Of a stretch of DNA of 64,000 bases, positions 41,364 to 50,188 are shown piece after piece. The DNA lies in the NCBI RefSeq assembly GCF_008364625.2, contig NZ_CP126604.1, forward strand, positions 1,240,001-1,304,000, in the 5' to 3' direction. The number at the start of each line of letters is the position of its first letter. The stretch's first letter is position 1. This DNA is from Enterobacter dykesii (GTDB lineage: Bacteria > Pseudomonadota > Gammaproteobacteria > Enterobacterales > Enterobacteriaceae). The notes beneath the pieces are model-generated. The model saw nothing but the letters and a program-made list of their open reading frames with translations, had not been told where the DNA came from and did not search any database. Made by a program: the position numbers and the translations under genes.

Positions 41364-42380
41364 TTAGTCCGGATAGCCTTGCGGGTGGCGTGACTGCCAG
41401 TGCCAGGTATCCTGTGCCATTTCATCAAGCGTGCGCGTCACACGCCAGTTGAGCTCTTTATCGGCTTTGGTGGCATCAGCCCAGTAAGCAGGCAGGTCGC
41501 CATCACGACGCAGAGCGAAGTGGTAGTTCACCGGCTTGCCGCAGGCTTTGCTGAAGGCATTAACCACGTCCAGCACGCTGCTGCCGACACCGGCGCCGAG
41601 GTTGTAAATATGCACGCCCGGTTTGTTGGCCAGCTGCTGCATGGCCGCAACGTGGCCGTCGGCCAGATCCATCACGTGGATGTAGTCGCGCACGCCGGTG
41701 CCGTCTTCGGTCGGATAGTCATTGCCAAAAATCGCCAGCGAGTCGCGGCGACCCACGGCAACCTGGGCGATATACGGCATCAGGTTGTTCGGGATGCCCT
41801 GCGGATCTTCACCCATGTCGCCAGACGGATGCGCGCCGACCGGGTTGAAGTAGCGCAGTAAGGCGATGCTCCACTCCGGCTGCGCTTTTTGCAGGTCGGT
41901 CAGGATCTGCTCCACCATCAGCTTGCTTTTGCCGTACGGGCTTTGCGGCGTACCGGTCGGGAAGCTTTCAACGTAAGGAATTTTGGGCTGATCGCCGTAG
42001 ACGGTGGCGGAGGAGCTAAAGATGAAGTTTTTGACGTTGGCCGCGCGCATGGCGGAGATGAGACGCAGGGTACCGTTGACGTTGTTGTCGTAATACTCGA
42101 GCGGCTTCGCAACGGATTCACCGACCGCTTTCAGACCCGCAAAGTGGATCACCGCTTCGATGGCGTGGTCGTGAAGGATCTCGGTCATCAGCGCTTCGTT
42201 GCGGATGTCGCCTTCCACGAAAGTCGGTTGTTTACCGCCAAGACGTTCAATCACCGGCAGCACGCTGCGCTTACTGTTGCACAGGTTGTCGAGGATGATG
42301 ACGTCGTGACCGTTTTGCAGCAGTTGCACGCAGGTATGACTACCTATGTAACCGCTACCACCTGTTACCAGAACTCGCAT
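41364..42380 (-). CDS. galE: UDP-glucose 4-epimerase
   Basis: NAD-dependent epimerase linking UDP-galactose and UDP-glucose. 338 residues from MRVLVTGGSGYIGSHTC, the Rossmann TGGSGYIG motif; catalytic Ser/Tyr/Lys in SSSATVYGDQP and QSPYGKSKLMVE. The longer frame to 42422 is untranslated leader. The internal GalR operator OI lies in codons 7–12, as in E. coli. Confidence 0.98.
   Translation of the reverse strand: MRVLVTGGSGYIGSHTCVQLLQNGHDVIILDNLCNSKRSVLPVIERLGGKQPTFVEGDIRNEALMTEILHDHAIEAVIHFAGLKAVGESVAKPLEYYDNNVNGTLRLISAMRAANVKNFIFSSSATVYGDQPKIPYVESFPTGTPQSPYGKSKLMVEQILTDLQKAQPEWSIALLRYFNPVGAHPSGDMGEDPQGIPNNLMPYIAQVAVGRRDSLAIFGNDYPTEDGTGVRDYIHVMDLADGHVAAMQQLANKPGVHIYNLGAGVGSSVLDVVNAFSKACGKPVNYHFALRRDGDLPAYWADATKADKELNWRVTRTLDEMAQDTWHWQSRHPQGYPD
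42346..42361 (-). promoter_or_regulatory. GalR/GalS operator OI (inside galE)
   Basis: On the minus strand GTGGTAGCGGTTACAT, identical to the internal gal operator remembered from E. coli, encoding part of the GalE nucleotide-binding loop. With OE at 42459–42474 it allows the repression loop. Confidence 0.9.
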
Positions 42381-42411
42381 GTTTCGCTCCATTGGGCTTA
42401 TGGTATGTAAT

Positions 42412-42423
42412 AACCATAGCATA
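42412..42423 (-). promoter_or_regulatory. Overlapping gal P1/P2 -10 elements
   Basis: TATGCTATGGTT on the minus strand contains the overlapping -10 hexamers of gal P2 (TATGCT) and P1 (TATGGT) known from E. coli, about 35 bases before galE. Confidence 0.82.
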
Positions 42424-42436
42424 ACAGAGACGCGAA

Positions 42437-42458
42437 AAGTGTGACATGGGATAAAATA
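42437..42458 (-). promoter_or_regulatory. CRP site of the gal operon
   Basis: On the minus strand the site ends ATCCCATGTCACACTT and closely matches the E. coli gal CRP site, placed between the -10 elements and operator OE. cAMP-CRP would activate P1 and block P2. Confidence 0.8.
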
Positions 42459-42474
42459 GTGGAATCGTTTACAC
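42459..42474 (-). promoter_or_regulatory. GalR/GalS operator OE
   Basis: GTGTAAACGATTCCAC on the minus strand, identical to the external gal operator remembered from E. coli. Confidence 0.92.
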
Positions 42475-42552
42475 TCGTTTTTATACTCACTTTTTCAATG
42501 ACTGAGAGCATTCTAGATCAAAGAGATAGCGATGTATTGATGCAAGTTATCT

Positions 42553-42576
42553 GAAAAGAGGAGGGCAAAGCCCTCC
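42553..42576 (-). terminator. Terminator after modF
   Basis: GGAGGGC, AAA loop, GCCCTCC, followed on the minus strand by CTTTTC. Just past the modF stop and ahead of the gal control region. Confidence 0.7.
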
Positions 42577-42580
42577 ACGG

Positions 42581-44053
42581 TTAATCGACGTTGCTGAGAA
42601 GGTAGCGATAGCCCTCACCGTCGGGAACAAACTCCAGGCGATGCGTGATGCAGGCAGGGGCATCTTCGGCATGGTGTGAAACGAACAGCAGCTGCGTTTC
42701 ACCTTCGCTAATCAGCACGTCCACAAAGCGGCGGATAAGCTGTCGATTCAGCGGATCGAGTCCCTGCAGCGGTTCGTCGAGGATCAGAAGCGTAGGGTGT
42801 TTCACCAGCGCGCGAACGATCAGGGCCAGGCGCTGCTGCCCCCACGACAGACTATGAAACGGCGCGTCAGCGACCCGGTTGTCCATACCCAGGATATCCA
42901 GCCACTGCTGGGCGAGCTTGTGCTGTTTGTCCGACACCGCCTGATAAATGCCGATGGAATCAAAATACCCGGAAAGGATCACGTTGCGTACCGTGGTACT
43001 GACCCGATAGTCCAGATGCAGGCTGCTGCTGACATAGCCGATATGTTTTTTAATATCCCAGATGGTTTCGCCGCTGCCGCGACGCCGACCAAACAGCGTC
43101 AGATCGTTGCTGTAGCCCTGAGGATGATCGCCGGTAATCAGGCTCAGCAGCGTGGATTTTCCCGCGCCGTTAGGTCCGACAATCTGCCAGTGTTCGCCGG
43201 GATTGACCGTCCAGCTAAGACGGTTGAGGATCGGGCGATCGTCATAAGAGACAATCCCATCCCGCAGCACGATGCGCGGCTGGTGGGGATCGAGCGCGTG
43301 GCGGGCCGAAGGGGCGTCAGGTTCCGGTAGGGTTATACCGTCGAGTTGTTCACTGTGCGCGAGCTGGGCAATGAGCGCCTGCTTGAGCAGCGCTGTTTTT
43401 TCACCGGTCTCGGTCAGGTTACAGTCAGCCAGTACGCCTGCGTGCTGAATAAAGTCCGGAATTTCATCGAAGCGGTTAAGCACCAAAACCAGGGTATATC
43501 CCTGCTGATTAAGCGACTCCAGCAGGGCCGCCAGCTGCGCACGGGACTGCACGTCAAGGCCGTCAAACGGCTCGTCGAGGATAAGCAGCTCGGGCTCGCT
43601 CATCAGCGCCTGGCAAAGCAGCGTTTTTCGCGTCTCGCCGGTTGAAAGGTATTTAAAGCGTCGGTTCAGCAGGGCGGTGATACCGAACCGTTCTGCCAGG
43701 CGCAGACAGCGGGCGGGATCTTTCACCTCATCCTGAATAATTTCCGCCGTCGTACGGCCGGTATCTTCTTCGCCAGGGCTGAGTAAATCGGTGTTGTTGC
43801 GCTGCCACTCGTCGCTTACCAGCTTTTGCAGTTGTTCAAATGACAGGCGCGTCAGGCGAGTAAAGTCCCTCTGGTATTCGCCCTTGAGGAGGGGGAGCTC
43901 GCCGGCCAGCGCGCGGGCCAGCGCGGATTTACCGCTGCCGTTAGTGCCGACAAACGCCCAGCTTTCACCCGCGCGTATCGTCAAATCAGCAATCGTCAGC
44001 GTTCGGGTATCGCTAAGACGAAACGTGCCTTGCGAAATATGCAATGATGACAT
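42581..44053 (-). CDS. modF: Molybdate ABC transporter-associated ATP-binding protein ModF
   Basis: 490-residue protein with two ABC ATPase domains in tandem: Walker A motifs GTNGSGKSALARALAG (about 36) and GPNGAGKSTLLSLITG (about 294), Walker B LLILDEPFDGLD and LLILDEPLQGLD. No membrane part. ModF is cotranscribed with modE and its role in molybdenum biology (earlier called phrA in error) is unclear. It follows modE by 67 bases. Confidence 0.96.
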   Translation of the reverse strand: MSSLHISQGTFRLSDTRTLTIADLTIRAGESWAFVGTNGSGKSALARALAGELPLLKGEYQRDFTRLTRLSFEQLQKLVSDEWQRNNTDLLSPGEEDTGRTTAEIIQDEVKDPARCLRLAERFGITALLNRRFKYLSTGETRKTLLCQALMSEPELLILDEPFDGLDVQSRAQLAALLESLNQQGYTLVLVLNRFDEIPDFIQHAGVLADCNLTETGEKTALLKQALIAQLAHSEQLDGITLPEPDAPSARHALDPHQPRIVLRDGIVSYDDRPILNRLSWTVNPGEHWQIVGPNGAGKSTLLSLITGDHPQGYSNDLTLFGRRRGSGETIWDIKKHIGYVSSSLHLDYRVSTTVRNVILSGYFDSIGIYQAVSDKQHKLAQQWLDILGMDNRVADAPFHSLSWGQQRLALIVRALVKHPTLLILDEPLQGLDPLNRQLIRRFVDVLISEGETQLLFVSHHAEDAPACITHRLEFVPDGEGYRYLLSNVD

Positions 44054-44120
44054 GATTTATCCCTGTTTTTGCAGCACCAGATATCAGGGATACGCACTGT
44101 CGGCGCGATTGTCAATGCGC

Positions 44121-44909
44121 TCAGCACAATGTGGCGATAATGACCCGGTCCGCGTTGAAATACGCGGTGACGACAGTACCTTCTCCTAAACTGTCCGCTT
44201 CGCTAAGCGGTATCGTCGCGCAAAGTGGTTGCCCGTCTGCCAGGGTCATCAGCACTTCGCACTGCGCCTGGCCGCGTTCGATATGGCTAATTGCGCCCTG
44301 GAGCTGGTTATCGGCCGCCTTTGCGGCGTCGGGATCGCGCGTGATATTGACCCACGGCGCTTTCAGCAGCACCAGCACCTCTTTACCTTCATACAGCTCG
44401 AGGCGCTCTGCGCTCTGCGCCGTTATGGCGGCTTTCAGACGGGTGGTGCCATCGGCAAGCAGGATCTCAATATGCTGCTGTACCTGAAGATTGTCGCGCG
44501 CCGTCACCGTTCCAAACCACTGGTTGCGGGCGCTGGTTTGTAACGAGAAGCGGGAAATGGCGGCCAGCAAGCTGTCCAGCGGAACGTTATCGTCGTCGCT
44601 CAACGCATCAAACGCCTTTTGCTGAATCTGGGCCAGCAGATCGTAAAGCTGAATAAGGCGCTGGCCATAGCGCGTCACGATCGCACCGCCGCCGCCTTTG
44701 CCGCCTGTGGCTCTGTCCACCAGCGGTTGTTCGCTCAGGGTGTTCATTTCGTTGATGGCGTCCCAGGCGCTTTTGTAGCTGATGCCCGCGTTTTTCGCCC
44801 CCTGGCTAATTGAGCCCGTTTGTTCTATTTGTTTAAGCAGGGCGATACGTCGCGGATTGGCGAAAAGTTTTTGCTGAAGTCGTAAAGTGAGGAGAATTTC
44901 GGCCTGCAT
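44121..44909 (-). CDS. modE: Molybdate-responsive transcriptional regulator ModE
   Basis: 262-residue regulator. N-terminal winged helix–turn–helix ([20 protein letters not shown]) and two C-terminal molybdate-binding (TOBE-like) domains with [15 protein letters not shown] and [13 protein letters not shown]. The Mo-bound dimer represses modABC. The start [16 protein letters not shown] gives the E. coli length; 28 extra upstream codons in the frame are rejected. Divergent from acrZ. Confidence 0.97.
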   Translation of the reverse strand: MQAEILLTLRLQQKLFANPRRIALLKQIEQTGSISQGAKNAGISYKSAWDAINEMNTLSEQPLVDRATGGKGGGGAIVTRYGQRLIQLYDLLAQIQQKAFDALSDDDNVPLDSLLAAISRFSLQTSARNQWFGTVTARDNLQVQQHIEILLADGTTRLKAAITAQSAERLELYEGKEVLVLLKAPWVNITRDPDAAKAADNQLQGAISHIERGQAQCEVLMTLADGQPLCATIPLSEADSLGEGTVVTAYFNADRVIIATLC

Positions 44910-45036
44910 AACAGTGTCCTGGCAAAAAGAGCATTGTGACCCAAATGGTGCGGGGCGCAAAGGGTACCGCACAAAAGGGGATGTTTTTCTCACTTTTCAA
45001 GGTAGAATGAGCCATTCACAATATCTGGAGAAAACC

Positions 45037-45186
45037 ATGTTAGAGTTGTTGAAAAGTCTGGTATTCGCCGTGATCATGGTACCAGTAGTGATGGCCATCA
45101 TCCTCGGTGCCATCTACGGCCTGGGTGAAGTGTTCAACGTCTTTTCGAACATTGGTCACAGAGACCAGGCTAAAAAGCAGCATTGA
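45037..45186 (+). CDS. acrZ: Multidrug efflux pump accessory protein AcrZ
   Basis: 49-residue membrane peptide ([20 protein letters not shown] at the start) that binds AcrB and tunes substrate range of the AcrAB-TolC pump. One long hydrophobic helix to about residue 38 and a polar tail. CTGGAG stands nine bases before the ATG. It lies between modE and modA as in E. coli and has its own terminator. Confidence 0.95.
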   Translation: MLELLKSLVFAVIMVPVVMAIILGAIYGLGEVFNVFSNIGHRDQAKKQH

Positions 45187-45194
45187 TTCCCCAC

Positions 45195-45221
45195 AAAACG
45201 CCCGGCGAGTCCGGGCGTTTT
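45195..45221 (+). terminator. Rho-independent terminator after acrZ
   Basis: AAAACGCCCGG, CGAGT loop, CCGGGCGTTTT, followed by GCTC. Begins eight bases after the acrZ stop. Confidence 0.88.
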
Positions 45222-45309
45222 GCTCTCAAGATTTCCCCGTTTTCGCCGATATTATTTAAGTTTACCCCTTCAGCGGTACGATTAAACGCTGGGATCTCCA
45301 TGACGTTAC

Positions 45310-45333
45310 CGTTATATTAAGATGTATATAACG
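45310..45333. promoter_or_regulatory. ModE operator of modABC
   Basis: CGTTATAT and ATATAACG are perfect inverted arms separated by eight bases (TAAGATGT), matching the ModE-binding palindrome, 20 bases before modA. Binding of ModE-molybdate here would block transcription. Confidence 0.88.
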
Positions 45334-45352
45334 CTACTCACAGGAGTTACAG

Positions 45353-46126
45353 ATGGCACGTTCATGGGTACGCCTTTTCGCAGGGGCAACGCTGACGCTT
45401 TCTCTTACCGGACACGCGCTGGCGGACGAGGGTAAAATCACGGTCTTTGCCGCGGCGTCGCTGACCAACGCGCTGCAGGACATCGCGGCGGCGTATAAAA
45501 AAGAGAAAAACGTCGAGGTGGTCTCCTCATTTGCCTCTTCCTCTACGCTGGCTCGCCAGATAGAAGCGGGCGCACCAGCGGATCTGTTCATCTCGGCTGA
45601 CCAGAAGTGGATGGATTACGCGGCGGAGAAGAAATCAATTGATGCGACAACCCGCGAAACGCTGCTGGGGAATAGCCTGGTTGTCGTGGCGCCAAAAGCC
45701 AGCGCGCAGGCGGACATCACCATCAACAAAGAGACCCACTGGACGAGCCTGCTGAACGGTGGCCGTCTGGCGGTGGGCGACCCGGAGCACGTTCCGGCCG
45801 GGATTTATGCCAAAGAGGCGCTGCAAAAGCTGGGCGCATGGGAGACATTGTCACCGAAGCTGGCCCCGGCGGAAGACGTGCGCGGCGCGCTGGCGTTGGT
45901 AGAGCGCAACGAAGCCCCGCTGGGCATTGTGTATGGCTCTGATGCCGTTGCCAGTAAAGGGGTAAAAGTGGTCGCAACGTTCCCGGAAGACTCCCACAAG
46001 AAAGTGGAATATCCTGTTGCGATTGTTGATGGACATAAAAATGCGGCCGTGACGGCCTTCCGCGATTATCTGAAGGGGCCGGAAGCGTCCGCAATCTTTA
46101 AACGTTACGGATTTACGACTCACTGA
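45353..46126 (+). CDS. modA: Molybdate ABC transporter substrate-binding protein
   Basis: 257-residue periplasmic binding protein for molybdate/tungstate. Signal peptide ARSWVRLFAGATLTLSLTGH, cleavage near ALADEGK. Ligand-site motifs FAAASLTNALQDIA, SFASSSTLARQIEAGAPADL and the GDPEHVPAGIYAKEAL segment are present. Its stop overlaps the modB start by one base (TGATG). Confidence 0.98.
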   Translation: MARSWVRLFAGATLTLSLTGHALADEGKITVFAAASLTNALQDIAAAYKKEKNVEVVSSFASSSTLARQIEAGAPADLFISADQKWMDYAAEKKSIDATTRETLLGNSLVVVAPKASAQADITINKETHWTSLLNGGRLAVGDPEHVPAGIYAKEALQKLGAWETLSPKLAPAEDVRGALALVERNEAPLGIVYGSDAVASKGVKVVATFPEDSHKKVEYPVAIVDGHKNAAVTAFRDYLKGPEASAIFKRYGFTTH

Positions 46127-46815
46127 TGATATTGACCGATCCTGAATGGCAGGCTGTTGTGCTGAGCCTTAAAGTCTCTTCCCTGGCGGTTGCGCTGAGT
46201 TTGCCCTTTGGGATCTTCTTTGCCTGGTTACTGGTTCGCTGTCAGTTTCCCGGCAAAACGCTGCTCGACAGCGTGCTTCATCTTCCGCTCGTTTTGCCAC
46301 CCGTGGTGGTCGGTTACCTGCTGCTGATTTCGATGGGGCGACGCGGTTTTATCGGCGAGAAGCTCTACGACTGGTTTGGGCTGACGTTTGCATTTAGCTG
46401 GCGAGGTGCGGTACTGGCGGCCGCAGTGATGTCATTCCCGCTGATGGTGAGGGCGATACGCCTCGCGCTGGAAGGCGTGGACATGAAGCTCGAACAGGCG
46501 GCGCGCACGCTGGGCGCCGGGCGCTGGCGCGTCTTTTTCACCATCACGCTTCCGCTAACGCTGCCTGGCATTATTGTCGGGACGGTGCTCGCCTTCGCCC
46601 GCTCGCTGGGCGAGTTTGGCGCGACGATCACGTTTGTGTCGAATATCCCCGGCGAGACGCGAACGATTCCGTCGGCCATGTATACCTTGATTCAAACGCC
46701 GGGCGGAGAAGGCGCGGCGGCGCGTCTATGCATAATTTCAATTGTGCTGGCGCTGGTGTCGCTAATGGTGTCTGAATGGCTGGCGCGGCTCAGTCGCGAG
46801 CGGATGGGGAAATAA
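46126..46815 (+). CDS. modB: Molybdate ABC transporter permease
   Basis: 229-residue inner-membrane permease with five spans. The EAA loop contacting ModC is [18 protein letters not shown] (about residues 125–142). Family motif [17 protein letters not shown] follows. Coupled to modA by the TGATG overlap and separated from modC by two bases. Confidence 0.97.
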   Translation: MILTDPEWQAVVLSLKVSSLAVALSLPFGIFFAWLLVRCQFPGKTLLDSVLHLPLVLPPVVVGYLLLISMGRRGFIGEKLYDWFGLTFAFSWRGAVLAAAVMSFPLMVRAIRLALEGVDMKLEQAARTLGAGRWRVFFTITLPLTLPGIIVGTVLAFARSLGEFGATITFVSNIPGETRTIPSAMYTLIQTPGGEGAAARLCIISIVLALVSLMVSEWLARLSRERMGK

Positions 46816-46817
46816 GC

Positions 46818-47876
46818 ATGCTGGAACTCCATTTCACCCAGACGCTGGGAAACCATACCCTGACGCTTAACGAGACGCTGCCGGCAAGCGGAATCACCGC
46901 CATCTTTGGCGTGTCGGGGGCGGGAAAAACGTCGCTGATTAATGCCATCAGCGGTCTGACCCGCCCGCAGTCAGGACGGATTGTATTGAATAACCGCGTC
47001 TTAAATGACGTGGAAAATAAGGTGTATCTTTCACCTGATAAACGCCGCATCGGCTATGTTTTCCAGGACGCGCGCTTATTCCCGCACTACAACGTGCGCG
47101 GCAACCTGCGTTACGGCATGGCGAAAAGCATGGCCGGGCAGTTTGATAAGCTGGTGACGCTTTTAGGGATTGAGCCTCTGCTCGACAGGCTGCCATCCTC
47201 GCTCTCCGGCGGAGAAAAACAGCGGGTGGCCATTGGCCGCGCGTTGCTGACCGCACCCGAACTGCTGCTGCTCGACGAGCCGCTGGCCTCGCTCGATATT
47301 CCGCGTAAACGCGAACTTCTGCCTTATCTACAGCGCCTGGCGCGCGAAATTAATATTCCGATGCTCTACGTCAGCCATTCGCTGGATGAGATCCTCCATC
47401 TGGCCGACAAGGTGCTGGTGCTGGAAGAGGGCAGCGTGAAGGCCTTCGGCAACCTGGAAGAGGTGTGGGGCAGCAGCGTAATGCACCCCTGGTTACCCAG
47501 GGAACAGCAGAGCAGCATTCTTAAAGTGAGCGTTCTGGAACACCATCCGCACTACGCGATGACCGCCCTGGCGCTGGGCGACCAGCATCTGTGGGTCAAT
47601 AAGATCGACAAACCGCTACAGTCCGCGCTGCGAATTCGCATCCAGGCGTCGGACGTCTCGCTGGTGCTGCAGCCGCCGCTGCAAACCAGTATTCGAAATA
47701 TTCTGCGTGCCAAAGTCGCGGAGTGTTTTGATGATAACGGGCAGGTGGAAGTGAAGCTTGAAGTCGGCAGCAGGACGCTCTGGGCGCGCATCAGCCCGTG
47801 GGCGAGGGATGAGTTAGGGATCAAACCCGGCCTGTGGCTTTACGCGCAAATTAAGAGCGTCTCGATTACCGCCTGA
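46818..47876 (+). CDS. modC: Molybdate ABC transporter ATP-binding protein
   Basis: 352-residue ATPase of ModABC. Walker [16 protein letters not shown] (about 31–45), signature [16 protein letters not shown], Walker [13 protein letters not shown], and a C-terminal TOBE/MOP domain ([20 protein letters not shown]) that can bind molybdate. [15 protein letters not shown] start with GGGGAAATAAGC ahead; upstream frame codons lie within modB and are rejected. Its stop meets the convergent ybhA remnant with no gap. Confidence 0.97.
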   Translation: MLELHFTQTLGNHTLTLNETLPASGITAIFGVSGAGKTSLINAISGLTRPQSGRIVLNNRVLNDVENKVYLSPDKRRIGYVFQDARLFPHYNVRGNLRYGMAKSMAGQFDKLVTLLGIEPLLDRLPSSLSGGEKQRVAIGRALLTAPELLLLDEPLASLDIPRKRELLPYLQRLAREINIPMLYVSHSLDEILHLADKVLVLEEGSVKAFGNLEEVWGSSVMHPWLPREQQSSILKVSVLEHHPHYAMTALALGDQHLWVNKIDKPLQSALRIRIQASDVSLVLQPPLQTSIRNILRAKVAECFDDNGQVEVKLEVGSRTLWARISPWARDELGIKPGLWLYAQIKSVSITA

Positions 47877-48487
47877 TTACAGCAGGTGGGTATAAATGTA
47901 CTGCGCGATGCTGTCGGTGGTGTTGTCACCGATCACCACGTTGGCGCGCGCTTTTACCGCGTCGTCGGCATTGCCCATCGCCACGCCGGTACCGGCGGCT
48001 TCCAGCATGCTGATGTCGTTGTAGTTGTCGCCGAAGGCGATCACATCCTGCATCGACCAGCCTTTTGATTCCACATACTGCGTCAGACTCTTGCCTTTGC
48101 TGTTGCCTTTGCGGGCAATATCCACCTGGTCATGCCAGGACCATTCGCACTCCAGACCCAGCGTCTGCTCCACGTGTTTTGCGAAGGTATTCAGTTTGGT
48201 GGTGTCTTCATCCGTCAGGGCAAATTTCCAGATAGCCTCAACGTCCTGGGCGGCCTGACGCAGGGAGGAGACCTGGGTAAAGACCGGACGCTGCGCTTCA
48301 GGCAGGGACAACGCCCAGTTGCTGGTGCGCACCACGTGGCCAGTAGGGCGCTCGTACAGCATCGCGTTATCCACATACATCAGTCCGTGAACGGCATGCT
48401 CATCCAGCAGATCGATCAGCTGCAGCGCCTGGGGAACCGGCAGCGGGTCGGAGGCTAAAACCTTTTTTGCCTGATAATCATACAAAT
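47877..48487 (-). pseudogene. ybhA: 3' part of the native ybhA (pyridoxal phosphatase)
   Basis: C-terminal 201 codons of a HAD-family phosphatase, from YDYQAKKVLASDP to IYTHLL. It has the C1/C2 cap region (WKFALTDEDTTKL) and HAD motifs III/IV (KGNSKGKSLTQYV, IAFGDNYNDISMLEAAG) but lacks the nucleophile motif DLDGT, which lies 4.7 kb away at 53180–53404. A frame continuing to a TTG at 48509 adds nine foreign codons from the inserted element. Codons 72–272 of YbhA are all present, so no host DNA was lost. Confidence 0.92.
48483..48487. other. Insertion junction, left core (CAAAT)
   Basis: The five bases CAAAT occur at this junction and at 53192–53196. Removing the DNA between them and keeping one copy restores an unbroken ybhA frame (…CCNGTYL/YDYQAKK…). 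The surrounding GATAATCATAC and GTATGATAATC form a near-perfect dyad at 48472–48497. It is proposed as an attL/attR core of a serine recombinase; the true crossover may be two bases inside it. Confidence 0.7.
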
Positions 48488-48538
48488 GTATGATAATCTC
48501 TACAAACAAATAGTTATCATGAGTGGGATAACAATGAA

Positions 48539-48813
48539 ATGAAAAAATGTTTTATATATCATCGTGTTAGTTCAGAATTGCAACTATCTGGAACGGGTAT
48601 TGAGAGGCAAGAACAAAATCTGAACGCATATGTAGAGCGTATTAACTTGCTGGCAGAAATGGATGATCCAGAAGCTACCATTATTAGCGATCAAGGTGTA
48701 TCAGCTTTCAAAGGACTGAACATGTCTGAAGGGGAGTTAGGCCGATGGATGGATCAAGTACGTGCTGGTATGTGGGATGATTCACATTTAGTACTGGAAA
48801 GTATCGATAGGTT
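48539..48813 (+). pseudogene. Serine recombinase/integrase, N-terminal fragment
   Basis: About 91 codons starting MKKCFIYHRVSSELQLSGTG. YHRVSSELQ matches the Y-x-R-V-S-x-x-Q catalytic signature of serine recombinases, with nucleophile Ser11; RQEQNLNAYV and VSAFKG (compare VSGFSG-type motifs) and the ESIDRF stretch are also typical. The gene is cut by the IS element: downstream catalytic and DNA-binding domains are missing and do not resume on the far side. Its start is 50 bases from the junction, as for the integrase of a site-specific element. Confidence 0.8.
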
Positions 48814-48831
48814 TGAATCGCCACGGATAAT

Positions 48832-49644
48832 CTAGACACTTCCGAGCCGTTGATAATACTGGTTTTCATATTCTGCCGGTGACATTTGATCGCTAGAACC
48901 ATGCCGACGCTTACTGTTATAAAACATTTCGATGTAATCAAAAATATCGCTGCGGGCTTCTTCCCGCGTTCCGTAGATCTTTTTCTTTATCCGCTCACGC
49001 TTCAGCAACTGGAAAAAGCTTTCTGCAACCGCATTATCATGGCAGTTACCGCGACGGCTCATACTGCCCTCCAGGCCGTGTGATTTCAGGAAAGACTGCC
49101 ACTCATGGCTTGTGTACTGACTGCCCTGATCCGAGTGAACCAGCACCTGTTTTTGGGGATTACGCCGCCATACAGCCATCAGCAGTGCATTCAGGACAAT
49201 GTCCTTTGTCATCCGGGATTGCATTGACCAGCCGATAATTTTGCGTGAGAACAGATCAACAACCACAGCAAGATATAGCCAGCCTTCGTGGGTCCTGATG
49301 TAGGTTATGTCCGTTACCCAACGCTTATCCGGAGCATCCGGATTGAACTGTCGCTGGAGCCTGTTGGGCGATACGATACTGGCCTCGCCTTTGCTTGCCC
49401 GCGGGCTCCGGTACCCGACCTGAGCCTTTATCCCGGAACGATTCATCAGTCGCCAGACTCTGTTCACTCCGCACTGTTGCCCGCTATCCCGCAAGTCCAG
49501 ATGTATCTTGCGATAACCATAAACGCAACCCGACTCCAGCCAGAACTGTTTAATCTGTCCTGTCAGTCTCAGGTCTGTCTGATGACGTTGTGAATGCGGC
49601 TGCTGAAGCCAGGCGTAAAAACCACTGGGATGAACATCCAGCAC
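48832..49644 (-). CDS. IS3-family transposase OrfB (DDE domain)
   Basis: 270 residues from MLDVHPSGFYAWLQQPH; the frame is open further upstream to the slippery A-run at 49734–49740, from which OrfB is normally made as an OrfAB fusion by -1 frameshifting. HTH_21 region (VYGYRKIHLDLRD) and an rve integrase core with the acidic triad in WVTDITYIR, VHSDQGSQYTS and NAVAESFFQLLKRE are intact. Without a working orfA it is unlikely to be made in active form. Confidence 0.88.
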   Translation of the reverse strand: MLDVHPSGFYAWLQQPHSQRHQTDLRLTGQIKQFWLESGCVYGYRKIHLDLRDSGQQCGVNRVWRLMNRSGIKAQVGYRSPRASKGEASIVSPNRLQRQFNPDAPDKRWVTDITYIRTHEGWLYLAVVVDLFSRKIIGWSMQSRMTKDIVLNALLMAVWRRNPQKQVLVHSDQGSQYTSHEWQSFLKSHGLEGSMSRRGNCHDNAVAESFFQLLKRERIKKKIYGTREEARSDIFDYIEMFYNSKRRHGSSDQMSPAEYENQYYQRLGSV

Positions 49645-49755
49645 CCGACAGAGCAGGCGAACAGGCCAGCAACAGATGTTGTCACGGATGAAGGCGTACC
49701 TCAGTCGGACAGCTTTGCGAAGTACGCCGCGGCTTTTTTTAATATATCCCGTTCG

Positions 49756-49980
49756 TCAGTAACCCGCTTCAACCTCCTTCTGGAGTCGGCGGATCTCGGC
49801 CTGAGCATCTGACTGTTCTTTATTAGTGGAAGAATCCGGACCGTATTTCTTTATCCAGGCGTAAAGGCTGTGGGTGGTGATATCGAGACGTGTTGCAACG
49901 CTGGAAACAGAATAACCACGATCAACAACCTGTTTGACTGCTTCAATTTTAAACTCTTCGGGATAACGCTTACCGCTCAT
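49756..49980 (-). pseudogene. IS3-family OrfA, frameshifted
   Basis: 74 codons starting MSGKRYPEEFKIEAVKQVVD, a helix–turn–helix and then leucine-zipper region (EIRRLQKEV), ending early at EAGY. With one base removed near 49765–49772 the frame continues as RVTDERDILKKAAAYFAKLS to a stop at 49701, the normal OrfA end that spans the AAAAAAG slippery site. So this copy carries a +1 frameshift before the programmed shift and should not make OrfA or OrfAB. Confidence 0.75.
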
Positions 49981-50044
49981 GGGCACCTCTCTTTAAGCCA
50001 TCTTAAATGACTCCGAAGTGTCTGTTAAACCCGTGGCGATTCAT

Positions 50045-50188
50045 AATGCTCTTGGATTCGTAATTACCTTAATCATTCTTTATAATTGGATCATAGTACC
50101 AGTACTGGATGCTTTTGGAATTGTAGTTATCCAAGTACCTTTAGGACAACTACTGCAAGTACTATTGATTATGGTCGGCGGAAGCTAA
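50045..50188 (+). pseudogene. Holin-like C-terminal fragment
   Basis: Immediately outside the IS, 47 open codons read NALGFVITLIILYNWIIVPV and end in a Gln/Leu-rich stretch and MVGGS. Two hydrophobic segments followed by a short tail ending in GG-S resemble the C-terminus of three-span phage holins. No start codon remains; the 5' part is missing at the IS edge. Assignment to holins is by eye and uncertain. Confidence 0.4.

Larger units (their letters stand above)
48814..50043 (-). mobile_element. IS3-family insertion sequence (IS51-group-like)
   Basis: 1230 bases between matching ends that both read TGAATCGCCACGG, then AGACACTTC a few bases inside. orfA and orfB lie on the minus strand in overlapping frames with the usual A-run slippery site. 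No short target duplication is seen: the bases outside (GTT on the left, TAA on the right) differ, which points to a deletion or recombination next to the IS. Confidence 0.88.

Noticed and set aside
44910..44993. 28 extra N-terminal codons for modE
   Set aside because: The family start MQAEILLTL has the right length and the extension lies in the modE–acrZ promoter region.
48814..50043. The island as a simple IS insertion into ybhA
   Set aside because: The IS lies wholly inside the island, next to the recombinase fragment, and not at the ybhA junctions; it cannot account for the split gene.
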